Source of the DNA: Citrifermentans bemidjiense Bem
Lineage (GTDB): Bacteria; Desulfobacterota; Desulfuromonadia; Geobacterales; Geobacteraceae
Assembly: GCF_000020725.1 (NCBI RefSeq)
Contig: NC_011146.1
Location: 2,789,501-2,853,500 of the forward strand
Length of the DNA: 64,000 bases
Reading direction: 5' to 3'
In this document: in pieces, positions 1 to 7,203 of the stretch
Layout of the letters: each line of letters begins with the position of its first letter
How positions within the stretch are numbered: position 1 is the first letter of the stretch
The notes under the pieces: generated by a model
Told to the model about the DNA's origin: nothing
Databases searched by the model: none
What the model saw: only the letters and a program-made list of their open reading frames with translations
Translations under genes and position numbers: made by a program

Positions 1-53
1 CCCGATGGGCTGTTATACGATCGCATTAGGATTGGAAGTGTCAGGCAGTAACC

Positions 54-86
54 AAAAGAACCGCCTGAGGTAAGCGGTTCTCTTGT
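54..86 (-). terminator. Rho-independent terminator after the small acidic protein gene
   Basis: An 8-bp perfect stem (57-64 pairs with 74-81, AGAACCGC/GCGGTTCT) encloses a 9-nt loop. Read on the minus strand it is followed by a short T-rich stretch. It lies 30 bases past the stop codon of the minus-strand gene ending at 114, so it most likely ends that transcript. Confidence 0.6.
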
Positions 87-113
87 TTACATGATCAATG
101 AACGAGGCTGTTG

Positions 114-359
114 CTACTCATCCTCTTCGTAGTCGTCATCATGTCCGTCAAGGTCTTCAGCGTCCTCGTCTTCTTCTTCATACTCTTCGGCTACGTAGTG
201 AGTGCGTTCGTCTTCTTCCTTTATAGCCTCGAAGCGTTCGAGGATCGCCGGGTTGGTGCAGTAGCGGCCGTCCTTGCAGGTACAGGTGTCAAGGTCGCAA
301 AGGTCGAAGAGTTGAATTTCGCTGCAGAGCCTCTTTGTTGCGGGTTGTGTTTCCATCAT
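114..359 (-). CDS. Small acidic cysteine-containing protein of unknown function
   Basis: An 81-residue protein in two parts. The N-terminal half (about residues 10-45) carries cysteines in the pattern CSEIQLFDLCDLDTC-x-C-x5-C, which could bind a metal. The C-terminal half (from about residue 48) is almost entirely Glu and Asp with a few Tyr. Two ATGs are adjacent (359 and 356); AGAGGT lies just upstream and is better spaced for the second, giving 80 residues. I recall similar short proteins in Geobacter genomes, but no function is known to me. There is no signal peptide or membrane segment. A terminator follows it, so it is probably monocistronic. Confidence 0.7.
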   Translation of the reverse strand: MMETQPATKRLCSEIQLFDLCDLDTCTCKDGRYCTNPAILERFEAIKEEDERTHYVAEEYEEEDEDAEDLDGHDDDYEEDE

Positions 360-399
360 GTTACCTCTGAGAATTACTAATTAATTACTATCGACCTTT

Positions 400-432
400 C
401 CCGAGACAACTTTAGGGAAAAGTTGCCTCGGG
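400..432 (-). terminator. Stem-loop after fbp, possible terminator
   Basis: Arms CCCGAGACAACTT (400-412) and AAGTTGCCTCGGG (420-432) pair with one mismatch around a 7-nt loop. It sits 24 bases past the fbp stop on the minus strand. There is no long T-run after it, so it may act as a weak terminator or an mRNA-end stabiliser. Confidence 0.45.
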
Positions 433-455
433 ACGGTCCATCTTACAACAAAGCT

Positions 456-1436
456 CTACCCGTTTACAAATGAGCCTGCCATCTTGACCTCTTGCTTGCC
501 GCCGTTGACGAACGAGGTCGCGGTCTTTACGTCTTCCCTGCAGCCGATGTAGATCGGCGCCCTCTGGTCGAGCGATTCGGGAACGATGTCGAGGATCGGG
601 ATGCTGCCGTTGCTGGCGGCGCCGCCGGCATGCTCGATGATGAAAGCCATGGGGTTCAGTTCGAAAAGGACGCGCAGCTTTCCGTTGGGGGAACCGTTCA
701 GCGCCGGGTACATGAAGAGCCCTTTCCCCTTCATCAGGACCTGGTTGATATCGGGAACGAAGCCGCCGGAGTAGCGAAGCTTGCACCCTTTCTCCTCCAG
801 ATGGCGGATGAACTTCTCGTCGCCGGCGTTGTACTTGTTCCGCAGGCCGCCGGGGGCGTAGATGTTCCCTTCCGGAGCCATCTTGACGTTCTCGCGGGTC
901 AGGGTGAACTCCATCAGGTTGTTCATGGTGAACTCGTGCACCCCGTCGCCCACGGTGTAGACCAGGGAAACCCTCGGTCCGTAGAGGATGTACATGGCGG
1001 CGACCTGATTGCGGCCGGGCTGGAGCAGATCGCAGCCGGCGTAGATGGAGACGATGGTACCTACCGCAAGGTTCACGTCCACGAGCGACGAGCCGTCAAG
1101 CGGATCGTAGGCGACGGAATAGAGGCCGTCGGCGCTGGCCTGACACTGGTAGATCTCGTCCATCTCCTCCGAGGCGATGTTGCAGACCACGCCGGAGTGG
1201 ATCAGGCGCTTGCGCATGATGCGGTCGGAGAGTACGTCGAGCGCGAGTTGCTCCTCGCCGTACAAGTTGGAGGTACCGGCGACGCCGAGGTCACCGGTGC
1301 GTACGGCGTTGATGACGTACTTGCTGGCCTCGGCAATTTCGCACATGAGGTGAACGAGGTTATCGCAAATGTTCTGGGCACGCAGATGGCGGCGCAGATC
1401 TATTTGGAATTTGGACGTACCCGGTGCATTAGACAT
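456..1436 (-). CDS. fbp: Fructose-1,6-bisphosphatase class 1
   Basis: This cytoplasmic gluconeogenic enzyme hydrolyses fructose 1,6-bisphosphate to fructose 6-phosphate. The 326-residue length fits class I FBPase. The metal-binding signature is visible as YDPLDGSSLVDVN around residues 110-122, with an acidic SEEMDE patch before it and the substrate-side GGLRNKYNAGDEKF segment near residue 200. The start is supported by GGAGG a few bases upstream of the ATG. The C-terminus contains a short internal duplication (SFVNG twice, 14 residues apart). The gene appears monocistronic, with a TTGACA-type promoter upstream. Elsewhere in the window pfkA encodes the opposing glycolytic step. Confidence 0.95.
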   Translation of the reverse strand: MSNAPGTSKFQIDLRRHLRAQNICDNLVHLMCEIAEASKYVINAVRTGDLGVAGTSNLYGEEQLALDVLSDRIMRKRLIHSGVVCNIASEEMDEIYQCQASADGLYSVAYDPLDGSSLVDVNLAVGTIVSIYAGCDLLQPGRNQVAAMYILYGPRVSLVYTVGDGVHEFTMNNLMEFTLTRENVKMAPEGNIYAPGGLRNKYNAGDEKFIRHLEEKGCKLRYSGGFVPDINQVLMKGKGLFMYPALNGSPNGKLRVLFELNPMAFIIEHAGGAASNGSIPILDIVPESLDQRAPIYIGCREDVKTATSFVNGGKQEVKMAGSFVNG

Positions 1437-1461
1437 GGCTCCCTCCAGATTAAATTAAAAT

Positions 1462-1491
1462 TATTTTACGGCCACGTAGAGTATGTCAAAT
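1462..1491 (-). promoter_or_regulatory. Candidate sigma-70 promoter for fbp
   Basis: On the minus strand a perfect -35 TTGACA (1491-1486) is followed after 15 bases by TAAAAT (1470-1465) in an A/T-rich stretch. The spacer is shorter than the ideal 17, so the exact -10 is uncertain. It lies about 30 bases upstream of the fbp start. Confidence 0.45.
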
Positions 1492-1689
1492 GCCTGTATA
1501 AATCAAGGAAAAAATGGCCGGACCGCGAGGCAGAGCAAGCACTTAAGTCAGCATTAAACAAAGGAATCTGTTGCGATGCCGTCTACATTTTTCTCTGATT
1601 GAGTCAAAGCATGAAACTGTGAGAGAAAGCAGTTCCATTGTGTGTCATTCATCCCTCTCCCTCGAGAGTAGGTGCACCAAAGAGTGTTC

Positions 1690-1885
1690 TCAATGCAGTG
1701 CATCTTGGGAAGCTTGAGCTTCGGCGGGCGTTGCGTTCCCAAGGTGGACCTTGGGAACGAGATCAACAAGTCCCCCTCCCCTCGAGGGAGGGGGTTAGGG
1801 GGTGGGGGTAGGTGCCACATTTTGCGCTGCCGGCAAGTTCACCCCCCCCCTGCCCCCTCCCGTTAAGGGAGGGGGAGAGCCAGAA
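1690..1885. repeat. Composite intergenic repeat: CGTTCCCAAGGT palindrome plus two CCCTCCC palindromes
   Basis: This stretch between putA and fbp holds no convincing gene. It has a perfect 12-bp inverted repeat (1734-1745 and 1748-1759, CGTTCCCAAGGT/ACCTTGGGAACG). Two palindromes of the form CCCCCTCCC-N5-GGGAGGGGG follow, at 1772-1794 and about 1853-1875. The same CCCCCTCCC/GGGAGGGGG arms recur near 33381-33446 and in weaker form near 34618. Short palindromes of this type are commonly dispersed in intergenic DNA. The remaining parts of the 1437-1964 gap hold the fbp promoter and the putA terminator. Confidence 0.6.
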
Positions 1886-1898
1886 AAGGCAATGGCAA

Positions 1899-1938
1899 AG
1901 AAAAAGCGCCTGCCCCTTTCCACAAGGTGCAGGCGCTT
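1899..1938 (-). terminator. Rho-independent terminator of putA
   Basis: A perfect 10-bp stem, AAGCGCCTGC (1904-1913) with GCAGGCGCTT (1929-1938), is followed on the minus strand by TTTTTCTTT. It lies 27 bases past the putA stop codon. Confidence 0.8.
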
Positions 1939-1964
1939 CGTTATCCCCGATTAGACGGAAGCTG

Positions 1965-4900
1965 TTATGCGACCCAGTCGTCGTCCTCCTCGACCGGTGC
2001 GAAGCCGCGGCGCATGGTGTTCTCGGTGACGACCCTGGGGTCCATGAAGTGCAGCAGGTAGTCATGTCCGCCAGCCTTGGTGCCGACGCCGGACATCTTG
2101 GAGCCGCCGAAGGGCTGGCGGCCGACGAGGGCGCCGGTGTTGTTGCGGTTTAAGTACAGGTTGCCGACCCGGAATTCCTTGCGAGCCTGCGCCAGATGTT
2201 CGGGGCTTCTGGAGAAGACGCCGCCGGTCAGTGCGAACTTGGTGGAGTTGGCCCAGGCGATGGCCTGGTCGAAGTCCTTGGCGCGCATGACGGCCAGGAC
2301 CGGTCCGAAGATCTCTTCCTGCGCGATCCTGTGCTCGGGCTTGATGCCGCCGATGATGGTCATCGGGACGTAATAGCCGCCGTCGGCCGGGACCTTGCTC
2401 TCGTAAAGGAGCTGACCCTCCTTCTTGCCGATCTCCGCGTATTCCTTGATGGTCTTCATCGCCTTGTCGTCGGCTACGGCACCCATATAGTGGGCCGGGT
2501 CCTCAGAGGGGCCGACAAGCGTCGCCTGGGCCATGGAGACCAGGCGCTCCACGAACTTGTCATAGACCGCGTCGAGGACAATGACGCGGGAGCATGCGGA
2601 GCACTTCTGCCCTTGGAAGCCGAAGGCGGAGTAGAGCACGTGCGGCACCGCCTCGTCCAGGTCGGCGTCATCGTCGATGATGATGGCGTTCTTGCCTCCC
2701 ATCTCGCAGACGATCTTCTTCACGTTCTCCTGCCCAGGATACACCTTGGCGGCGCGCTCGATTATGCGCAGACCGACTTCCATCGATCCGGTGAAGGCGA
2801 TCAGGCTGATGTCAGGGCTGTCGACCAGGTAATCCCCCATCACCGAGCCGCGGCCGGGGGTGTAGTTGAAGACGCCGTCGGGAAGGCCTACCTCGCGGAA
2901 GAGTTCCACGATGTGGTAGCCGATGACCGAGGTAAGGCCGGAGGGTTTGAAGACCACGCAGTTGCCGGCAACGATCGCCGCCGAAACCATGCCCATGCTG
3001 ATCGCCAGCGGGAAGTTCCACGGAGAGATTACCGCGGCCACCCCTTTGGGCTCGTAGAAGTAGTGGTTCAATTCGCCCGGCGCGTGGCCGATGCGCTTGG
3101 GGGCGCCCAAGGCAATCATCTCGCGGGCGTAGTACTCGAGGAAGTCGATCGCCTCGCAGACGTCGGCGTAGGCCTGGTCCCACTGCTTGCCTATCTCCAG
3201 CACCTGCCATGCGGAGAGTTCGAAGATCCTGCGGCGCGCCGCGGCGGCAGCCTTGACGAGGTACTCGGCGCGGAGCTTGATGTCGGTGTCGCGCCATGCC
3301 GGGAAAGCACCCTTGGCGGCGGCGATTGCATCGCCCACTTCCTTGGTCCCCGCCTGGCAGACGATGCCGACCGTTTCCGAAGGGTTGTTCGGGTTGACCG
3401 AGGCGATGGTGTCGCCGGTCTTCACTTCCTTCCCGTTGACGAAGAGCGGGTAGGTTTTGCCCAACTGCTTCCTCACCTCCGCTATCTGTTTCGGGAACGC
3501 AGCGCGATGGTCGGCCCTGGTGAAGTCCACCATCGCCTCGTTGTTGAATGGCGCCAGGTTGCCGGGGCCTTTCGCTATAGCCTTGTGCTTCGCGGCGCGC
3601 GCTTTACGCTCACGCTCGGCGGTCACCTCCGGGTCCTCCAGGAGTTTCTCGATCTGCGCGTCCTCGGCGAAGCTCTGACGCAGGAAGGACTCGTTTGCCG
3701 TGTTCTCCAGCAGACGCCGGACCAGGTACCCCATGCCGGGGACCATGTCGCCATACGGGCAGTAGAGGCGGATGCGGCCGGCAACCTTCAGTATCCCCTT
3801 GCGGACCGGCTCCGCCATCCCGTAAAGCACCTGGAACTCGTAGCGCTCGTCCGGCACGTTCAGCTCTTTGGCCATCTCCATAACCGCCGAGATGGTCCTG
3901 ATGTTGTGCGAGGCGCAGGCGAAGTGGCAGATGTCGGAGCTTTCCAGGATCATCCTGGCCTGTCGCTCGTAAGCCGCATCCGACTCCGCCTTGATGGTCC
4001 AGACCGGAACCTTCCAGTCGTTCTGCTTGGCCTTCACGGTTTCATAGTCCCAGTACGCCCCCTTCACCAGGCGAATCGAGATCTGCACCTTGTTCTGGCG
4101 CGCCCAGGCGAGGAGTTCGGGAAGGTCCTTGTCGGTGTCCACCAGGTATGCCTGGAGCACGAGGCCGAAATGGGGGTATGCCGGGTACTCGAGCTTCAGC
4201 CTTTTGTAGACTTCGATGATGATGTCCTTGTGGCGGTAAGACTCCATGTCAATGCAGAGGAAGCCGTTCAGCTCCATGACCTTCACCGCGATCTTGCGCA
4301 CGCGCTCCAGAATGGCGACCACCGAGCCCTCGAAGTCCTGCGGGTTGGCGAGGCAGAAAAGCGCCGTCGGTTTGACCGCAACGTTCACCTTTGGAGCGTG
4401 ACCCCAATCGAGGCCGGCCTCCCCTCCCCTGCCCGGCAGCGGTTTCCAGTCCTTATATTCCTTCTTGAGCGAGTCCAGAAGCTCCAGGTAGGTGTTCATG
4501 TAGATATCCGCTTCCTTCTCCGAAAGCGTCGCCTCGCCCAGCACGTCCACGACGAAGGCGAAGCCGTCCTTTCTCAGGCGCTCCATGTTCTTGATCGCTT
4601 CCTTCGTGTTCTCCCCGACTATGAACTGACGGGCCATCTCCTGAATGTTGGTGGTGAGGAACTTGTTGAGGACCGCACCGCCGAAGGAGCCGAGCATGCC
4701 CGCCACCTTGGCGCCGGTGGAGAGAACCGGAGGCATATCCTTCTCCTCGCCGAAGTATTCGCGGATGTGGTCCGTCAGCAGTTTCCCGGTGGTGAGAGAC
4801 GGGAAGACGTCGACGAAGCGGAACATCTGGATCTTAAAGGTCTCGTTCTGCATGCTCCAATCCATGACCTTGCCCATCCAGGCGCCCTTATTAAAGAGAG

Positions 4901-4979
4901 ACGGCTTCTCGCCGGAGATGGTCGAGAAAAACTCCTTGCCCCTTGCCACAACTCGATTGTTCAGTTCGCTGTTATTCAT
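1965..4979 (-). CDS. putA: Bifunctional proline dehydrogenase / L-glutamate gamma-semialdehyde dehydrogenase
   Basis: This enzyme oxidises proline to P5C with FAD and then P5C/glutamate semialdehyde to glutamate with NAD+, in one 1004-residue polypeptide. Residues about 130-440 form the proline dehydrogenase barrel (KGAYWDYE, RFYDP-type arginine-rich RIRLYCPYGD region). Residues about 500-985 form the aldehyde dehydrogenase, with SPWNFPLAI, the FTGSMEVG nucleotide loop, CEMGGKNA and the catalytic cysteine in FGFQGQKCSACSR. There is no N-terminal ribbon-helix-helix, so unlike E. coli PutA it cannot repress its own gene. The length matches the short PutA type known from Geobacter. AAAGGAG lies 8 bases before the ATG. 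Expression is probably driven by the sigma-54 promoter at 5037-5052. Confidence 0.96.
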   Translation of the reverse strand: MNNSELNNRVVARGKEFFSTISGEKPSLFNKGAWMGKVMDWSMQNETFKIQMFRFVDVFPSLTTGKLLTDHIREYFGEEKDMPPVLSTGAKVAGMLGSFGGAVLNKFLTTNIQEMARQFIVGENTKEAIKNMERLRKDGFAFVVDVLGEATLSEKEADIYMNTYLELLDSLKKEYKDWKPLPGRGGEAGLDWGHAPKVNVAVKPTALFCLANPQDFEGSVVAILERVRKIAVKVMELNGFLCIDMESYRHKDIIIEVYKRLKLEYPAYPHFGLVLQAYLVDTDKDLPELLAWARQNKVQISIRLVKGAYWDYETVKAKQNDWKVPVWTIKAESDAAYERQARMILESSDICHFACASHNIRTISAVMEMAKELNVPDERYEFQVLYGMAEPVRKGILKVAGRIRLYCPYGDMVPGMGYLVRRLLENTANESFLRQSFAEDAQIEKLLEDPEVTAERERKARAAKHKAIAKGPGNLAPFNNEAMVDFTRADHRAAFPKQIAEVRKQLGKTYPLFVNGKEVKTGDTIASVNPNNPSETVGIVCQAGTKEVGDAIAAAKGAFPAWRDTDIKLRAEYLVKAAAAARRRIFELSAWQVLEIGKQWDQAYADVCEAIDFLEYYAREMIALGAPKRIGHAPGELNHYFYEPKGVAAVISPWNFPLAISMGMVSAAIVAGNCVVFKPSGLTSVIGYHIVELFREVGLPDGVFNYTPGRGSVMGDYLVDSPDISLIAFTGSMEVGLRIIERAAKVYPGQENVKKIVCEMGGKNAIIIDDDADLDEAVPHVLYSAFGFQGQKCSACSRVIVLDAVYDKFVERLVSMAQATLVGPSEDPAHYMGAVADDKAMKTIKEYAEIGKKEGQLLYESKVPADGGYYVPMTIIGGIKPEHRIAQEEIFGPVLAVMRAKDFDQAIAWANSTKFALTGGVFSRSPEHLAQARKEFRVGNLYLNRNNTGALVGRQPFGGSKMSGVGTKAGGHDYLLHFMDPRVVTENTMRRGFAPVEEDDDWVA

Positions 4980-5036
4980 CCTAAGGCTCCTTTATGACAG
5001 GTATTTCTGAAGGTAATCATAAACTCTCTTATTAAG

Positions 5037-5052
5037 AGCACAAGCCATGCCA
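5037..5052 (-). promoter_or_regulatory. -24/-12 (sigma-54) promoter of putA
   Basis: Read on the minus strand the bases are TGGCATG-GCTT-GTGCT. This matches the RpoN consensus TGGCACG-N4-TTGCW at nearly every position, with the invariant GG and GC dinucleotides correctly spaced. Transcription would begin about 45-50 bases before the putA ATG. The gene immediately upstream encodes a sigma-54 activator. Confidence 0.8.
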
Positions 5053-5281
5053 GCCGTTTACGGCCAATGAGGGATGAAAGTCAAAGAGGACGAGCGCGGG
5101 GTAGTTACAATCCAAGGCGAGCCGACGCCTCTCGGCTAACCCGTTGCTGCAACAGCGTTGTTGCCGCGGCAAAGGTCACGTGATGTGATCTTGTTGAGGA
5201 AGAACCACTGTGAAAAAATTGGAGGCGAGAGGCTGAGAGAAGAGCGCTGGGAGCGGATCAAGGGGGGAAGAGGAAACAACA

Positions 5282-5299
5282 TTATGCAGGCATGCATAA
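5282..5299. promoter_or_regulatory. Palindromic candidate activator-binding site (UAS) upstream of putA
   Basis: A perfect inverted repeat TTATGCA-GGCA-TGCATAA lies about 230 bases upstream of the -24 element, a usual distance for an enhancer bound by a sigma-54 activator. A near-identical site (TTATGCA-TGAA-TGCATTA) lies just upstream of the activator gene at 6925-6942. The binding protein is inferred to be the product of the gene at 5429-6883. Confidence 0.6.
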
Positions 5300-5384
5300 C
5301 CAGCAAATAAAGGTGAACCGCTGAGAAAGCTATGGTGGTTGTCTTACTTTGTCAATTGAAGTTCGTGGTGTTCGCCTTGCTTTG

Positions 5385-5440
5385 TCAATTGTCAATTGTC
5401 AATCGTCAATTGTCAATTGGGGTTCAGGTCAATTGGGGTT
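5385..5440. repeat. Heptamer array (TCAATTG)5 and TCAATTGGGGTT duplication
   Basis: Five tandem 7-bp units run from 5385 to 5419; the third is TCAATCG. The last unit starts a 12-bp direct repeat, TCAATTGGGGTT, at 5413-5424 and again at 5429-5440, where it overlaps the stop codon of the activator gene. A second array with the same unit and the same variant unit lies at 58541-58571. Confidence 0.75.
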
Positions 5441-6883
5441 AATCAGCTTGTATTTCCTAAGTTTCCTTGCAATGGTCGATTGGTTCACCCCAAGAACCTC
5501 AGCCATGCGCATTTGGTTGCGGTGTTTGGCCAGCGCCTTTTCCAGGACGGCCTTCTCGACCTGATCCAGCGTCTCCTGCAGCGGCACATCCTCCTGCCAG
5601 ACCCCGGCCACCGCGGTCGGCTTACCGGCGCCGGCAGAGATCTCAGCAGGGAGATCCTTCACGTCGATCAGGTCCGTTTCCGCCATGACCACGAGCCGCT
5701 CGCAGACGTTCATCAACTGACGCACGTTTCCCGGGTAGTCGTAGGCAAGAAGCGCATCGGAGGCGGCACGGGTGATACGCTTGCGAATGGAGTCGCGAGC
5801 GCCGAAAAGTTCCAGGTAGTGTCTTACCAGCGGCAAAATGCAGTCCCGCCGCTCGCGCAAAGCCGGAACGCTGATGGGGATCACGTTGAGCCGGTAATAA
5901 AGGTCCAGCCTGAAGCTTCCCTGCCGCACCATCTCGTCCAGATTGCGGTGCGTCGCCGCCAGGATGCGGACGTCCAGATGCCTGGCCTTGGTCCCTCCCA
6001 AGCGGATCACCTTCCCGTTTTCGAGGAAGCGCAGCAGCTTCACCTGCGCCGACTGCGGCAACTCCGCGATCTCGTCCAGGAACAGGATGCCGCCGTCGGC
6101 AAGTTCCAAATAGCCGGGTTTGCCAGTCGTCTGCGCACCGGTAAAGGCTCCCTTCTCGTAACCGAAGAGCTCCGACTCTATCAGCGACTCCGGTATGGCA
6201 CCGCAGTTTATCTCGATGAGAGGCTTGTCGGCCCTGGTGGAATTCTTGTGTATCAACTCGGCAATGAGCCCCTTGCCAACGCCCGACTCCCCGAGAATCA
6301 GCACCGTCGAGTTGACCGCGCTCACTTTAAGCGCCTGCTTCAGGGCGTTCACCATCAGCGGACTGCGGGCGACGACGCTCTTGGAGGCCACGTCTGCCTG
6401 CTGAAGTTCCAGCATGTGGTTACGGAACTGATCCCGCAGCGCCTCCTGCTCTTCCAGTTCGCGCTGCAAGTTATCGATCTCCGTGATGTCCCGCTCGCTT
6501 ACCACGACCCGGATCACCTCGCCGTTTGCGTCCAGAACCGGAGTCCCCGTCGAGATGAGCTTGCGCCCTTCCCTGTTCTGCAGTTGGCTGACCACCTTCT
6601 TGGTGGTGATCGCCTCGAGCGCCGCCGAGCGGTCTATGAAACCTTCATCCAGAAGTTTCCGCATGTTCTTGCCGACAACTTCCGACGCCTTTATGTTGTT
6701 GATCCGCTCCGAGGCAGGGTTGATGCGGATGACTCGGGCCTCGGCGTCGCAGATCCAGAGGCCGTCCGAGGACGAATCGATGATCGCATCCAGCTCGCGG
6801 GTCAGATCCTGGAACGCCCGCATCTGGCGCGCCATCTCCTCGAGATCGAGCGTAGAAAGATTTTCCATAACCGGGTCAGTCAT
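5429..6883 (-). CDS. Sigma-54-dependent PAS/AAA+/HTH activator, likely of putA
   Basis: This is a 484-residue enhancer-binding protein. A PAS sensor domain (about residues 15-130, with WICDAEARVIRINPASE) is followed by a short coiled linker, an AAA+ domain and a Fis-type helix-turn-helix at the C-terminus (NQMRMAEVLGVNQSTIARKL). The AAA+ domain has Walker A GESGVGKG, the sigma-54-contacting GAFTGA loop and Walker B FLDEIAEL. The chosen ATG at 6883 has AGGAGA 6 bases upstream; an in-frame upstream start would add 28 unlikely residues. There is no receiver domain, so it probably senses a small molecule directly. Position and promoter type suggest control of putA; the ligand is inferred to be proline or a derivative. 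Confidence 0.88.
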   Translation of the reverse strand: MTDPVMENLSTLDLEEMARQMRAFQDLTRELDAIIDSSSDGLWICDAEARVIRINPASERINNIKASEVVGKNMRKLLDEGFIDRSAALEAITTKKVVSQLQNREGRKLISTGTPVLDANGEVIRVVVSERDITEIDNLQRELEEQEALRDQFRNHMLELQQADVASKSVVARSPLMVNALKQALKVSAVNSTVLILGESGVGKGLIAELIHKNSTRADKPLIEINCGAIPESLIESELFGYEKGAFTGAQTTGKPGYLELADGGILFLDEIAELPQSAQVKLLRFLENGKVIRLGGTKARHLDVRILAATHRNLDEMVRQGSFRLDLYYRLNVIPISVPALRERRDCILPLVRHYLELFGARDSIRKRITRAASDALLAYDYPGNVRQLMNVCERLVVMAETDLIDVKDLPAEISAGAGKPTAVAGVWQEDVPLQETLDQVEKAVLEKALAKHRNQMRMAEVLGVNQSTIARKLRKYKLINPN

Positions 6884-6924
6884 CGTCTCTCCTAAACTGG
6901 GGCTGAGAGTATCGCCGACAGGCA

Positions 6925-6942
6925 TTATGCATGAATGCATTA
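6925..6942. promoter_or_regulatory. Palindromic site upstream of the sigma-54 activator gene
   Basis: TTATGCA-TGAA-TGCATTA, one base short of a perfect palindrome, lies 42 bases upstream of the activator start codon. A further half-site (TATGCA) follows at 6945-6950. It matches the palindrome at 5282-5299, so autoregulation by the activator is likely. Confidence 0.55.
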
Positions 6943-6973
6943 GATATGCAATAACGAATAACAACAAAAAAGG

Positions 6974-7023
6974 AAAAGGGGACAGGCTACTTTATTTTTT
7001 CAAAAAGTAGCCTGTCCCCTTTT
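6974..7023. repeat. REP-like hairpin element, copy 1
   Basis: A perfect 20-bp inverted repeat has arms at 6974-6993 and 7004-7023 with a 10-nt A/T-rich loop. The arm core is GGGGACAGGCTACTTT. Copy 2 lies 128 bases further at 7151-7200, and a related shorter hairpin is at 29720-29752. Such GGGGACAG palindromes resemble REP sequences mobilised by RAYT/IS200-like transposases, but none is encoded in this window. Confidence 0.8.
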
Positions 7024-7150
7024 CAGCCTTTTCCGGCTAAACTGTTGAATTTGCAGGCAAATAGCCTTTTTAAAGACCGCCCTAGTGTCGCGAGGCGGAG
7101 GATAACAAGAAAAACAGGGCTATACGAGTTATAGACGAGTCCTAAAAGCC

Positions 7151-7200
7151 AAAGGGGGACAGGCTACTTTATCTTTCGAAAAAGTAGCCTGTCCCCCTTT
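7151..7200. repeat. REP-like hairpin element, copy 2, abutting the trpE stop
   Basis: The arms at 7151-7170 and 7181-7200 (core GGGGGACAGGCTACTTT) pair perfectly around a 10-nt loop. The element ends 4 bases from the trpE stop codon, so it may also serve as a transcript end for trpE. Together with copy 1 it frames a 127-bp stretch in which I see no gene. Confidence 0.8.
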
Positions 7201-7203
7201 TTT

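Noticed and set aside
492-1598. A 368-codon open frame on the plus strand
   Set aside because: It is antisense to fbp and shows no family motif.
2196-4997. A 933-codon open frame on the plus strand
   Set aside because: It is antisense to putA, which has full family motifs. Its translation is rich in Arg, His, Val and Asp as expected of a GC-rich shadow frame.
5385-5419. Heptamer array as a CRISPR array
   Set aside because: The units are only 7 bp and abut without spacers; no cas gene is present.
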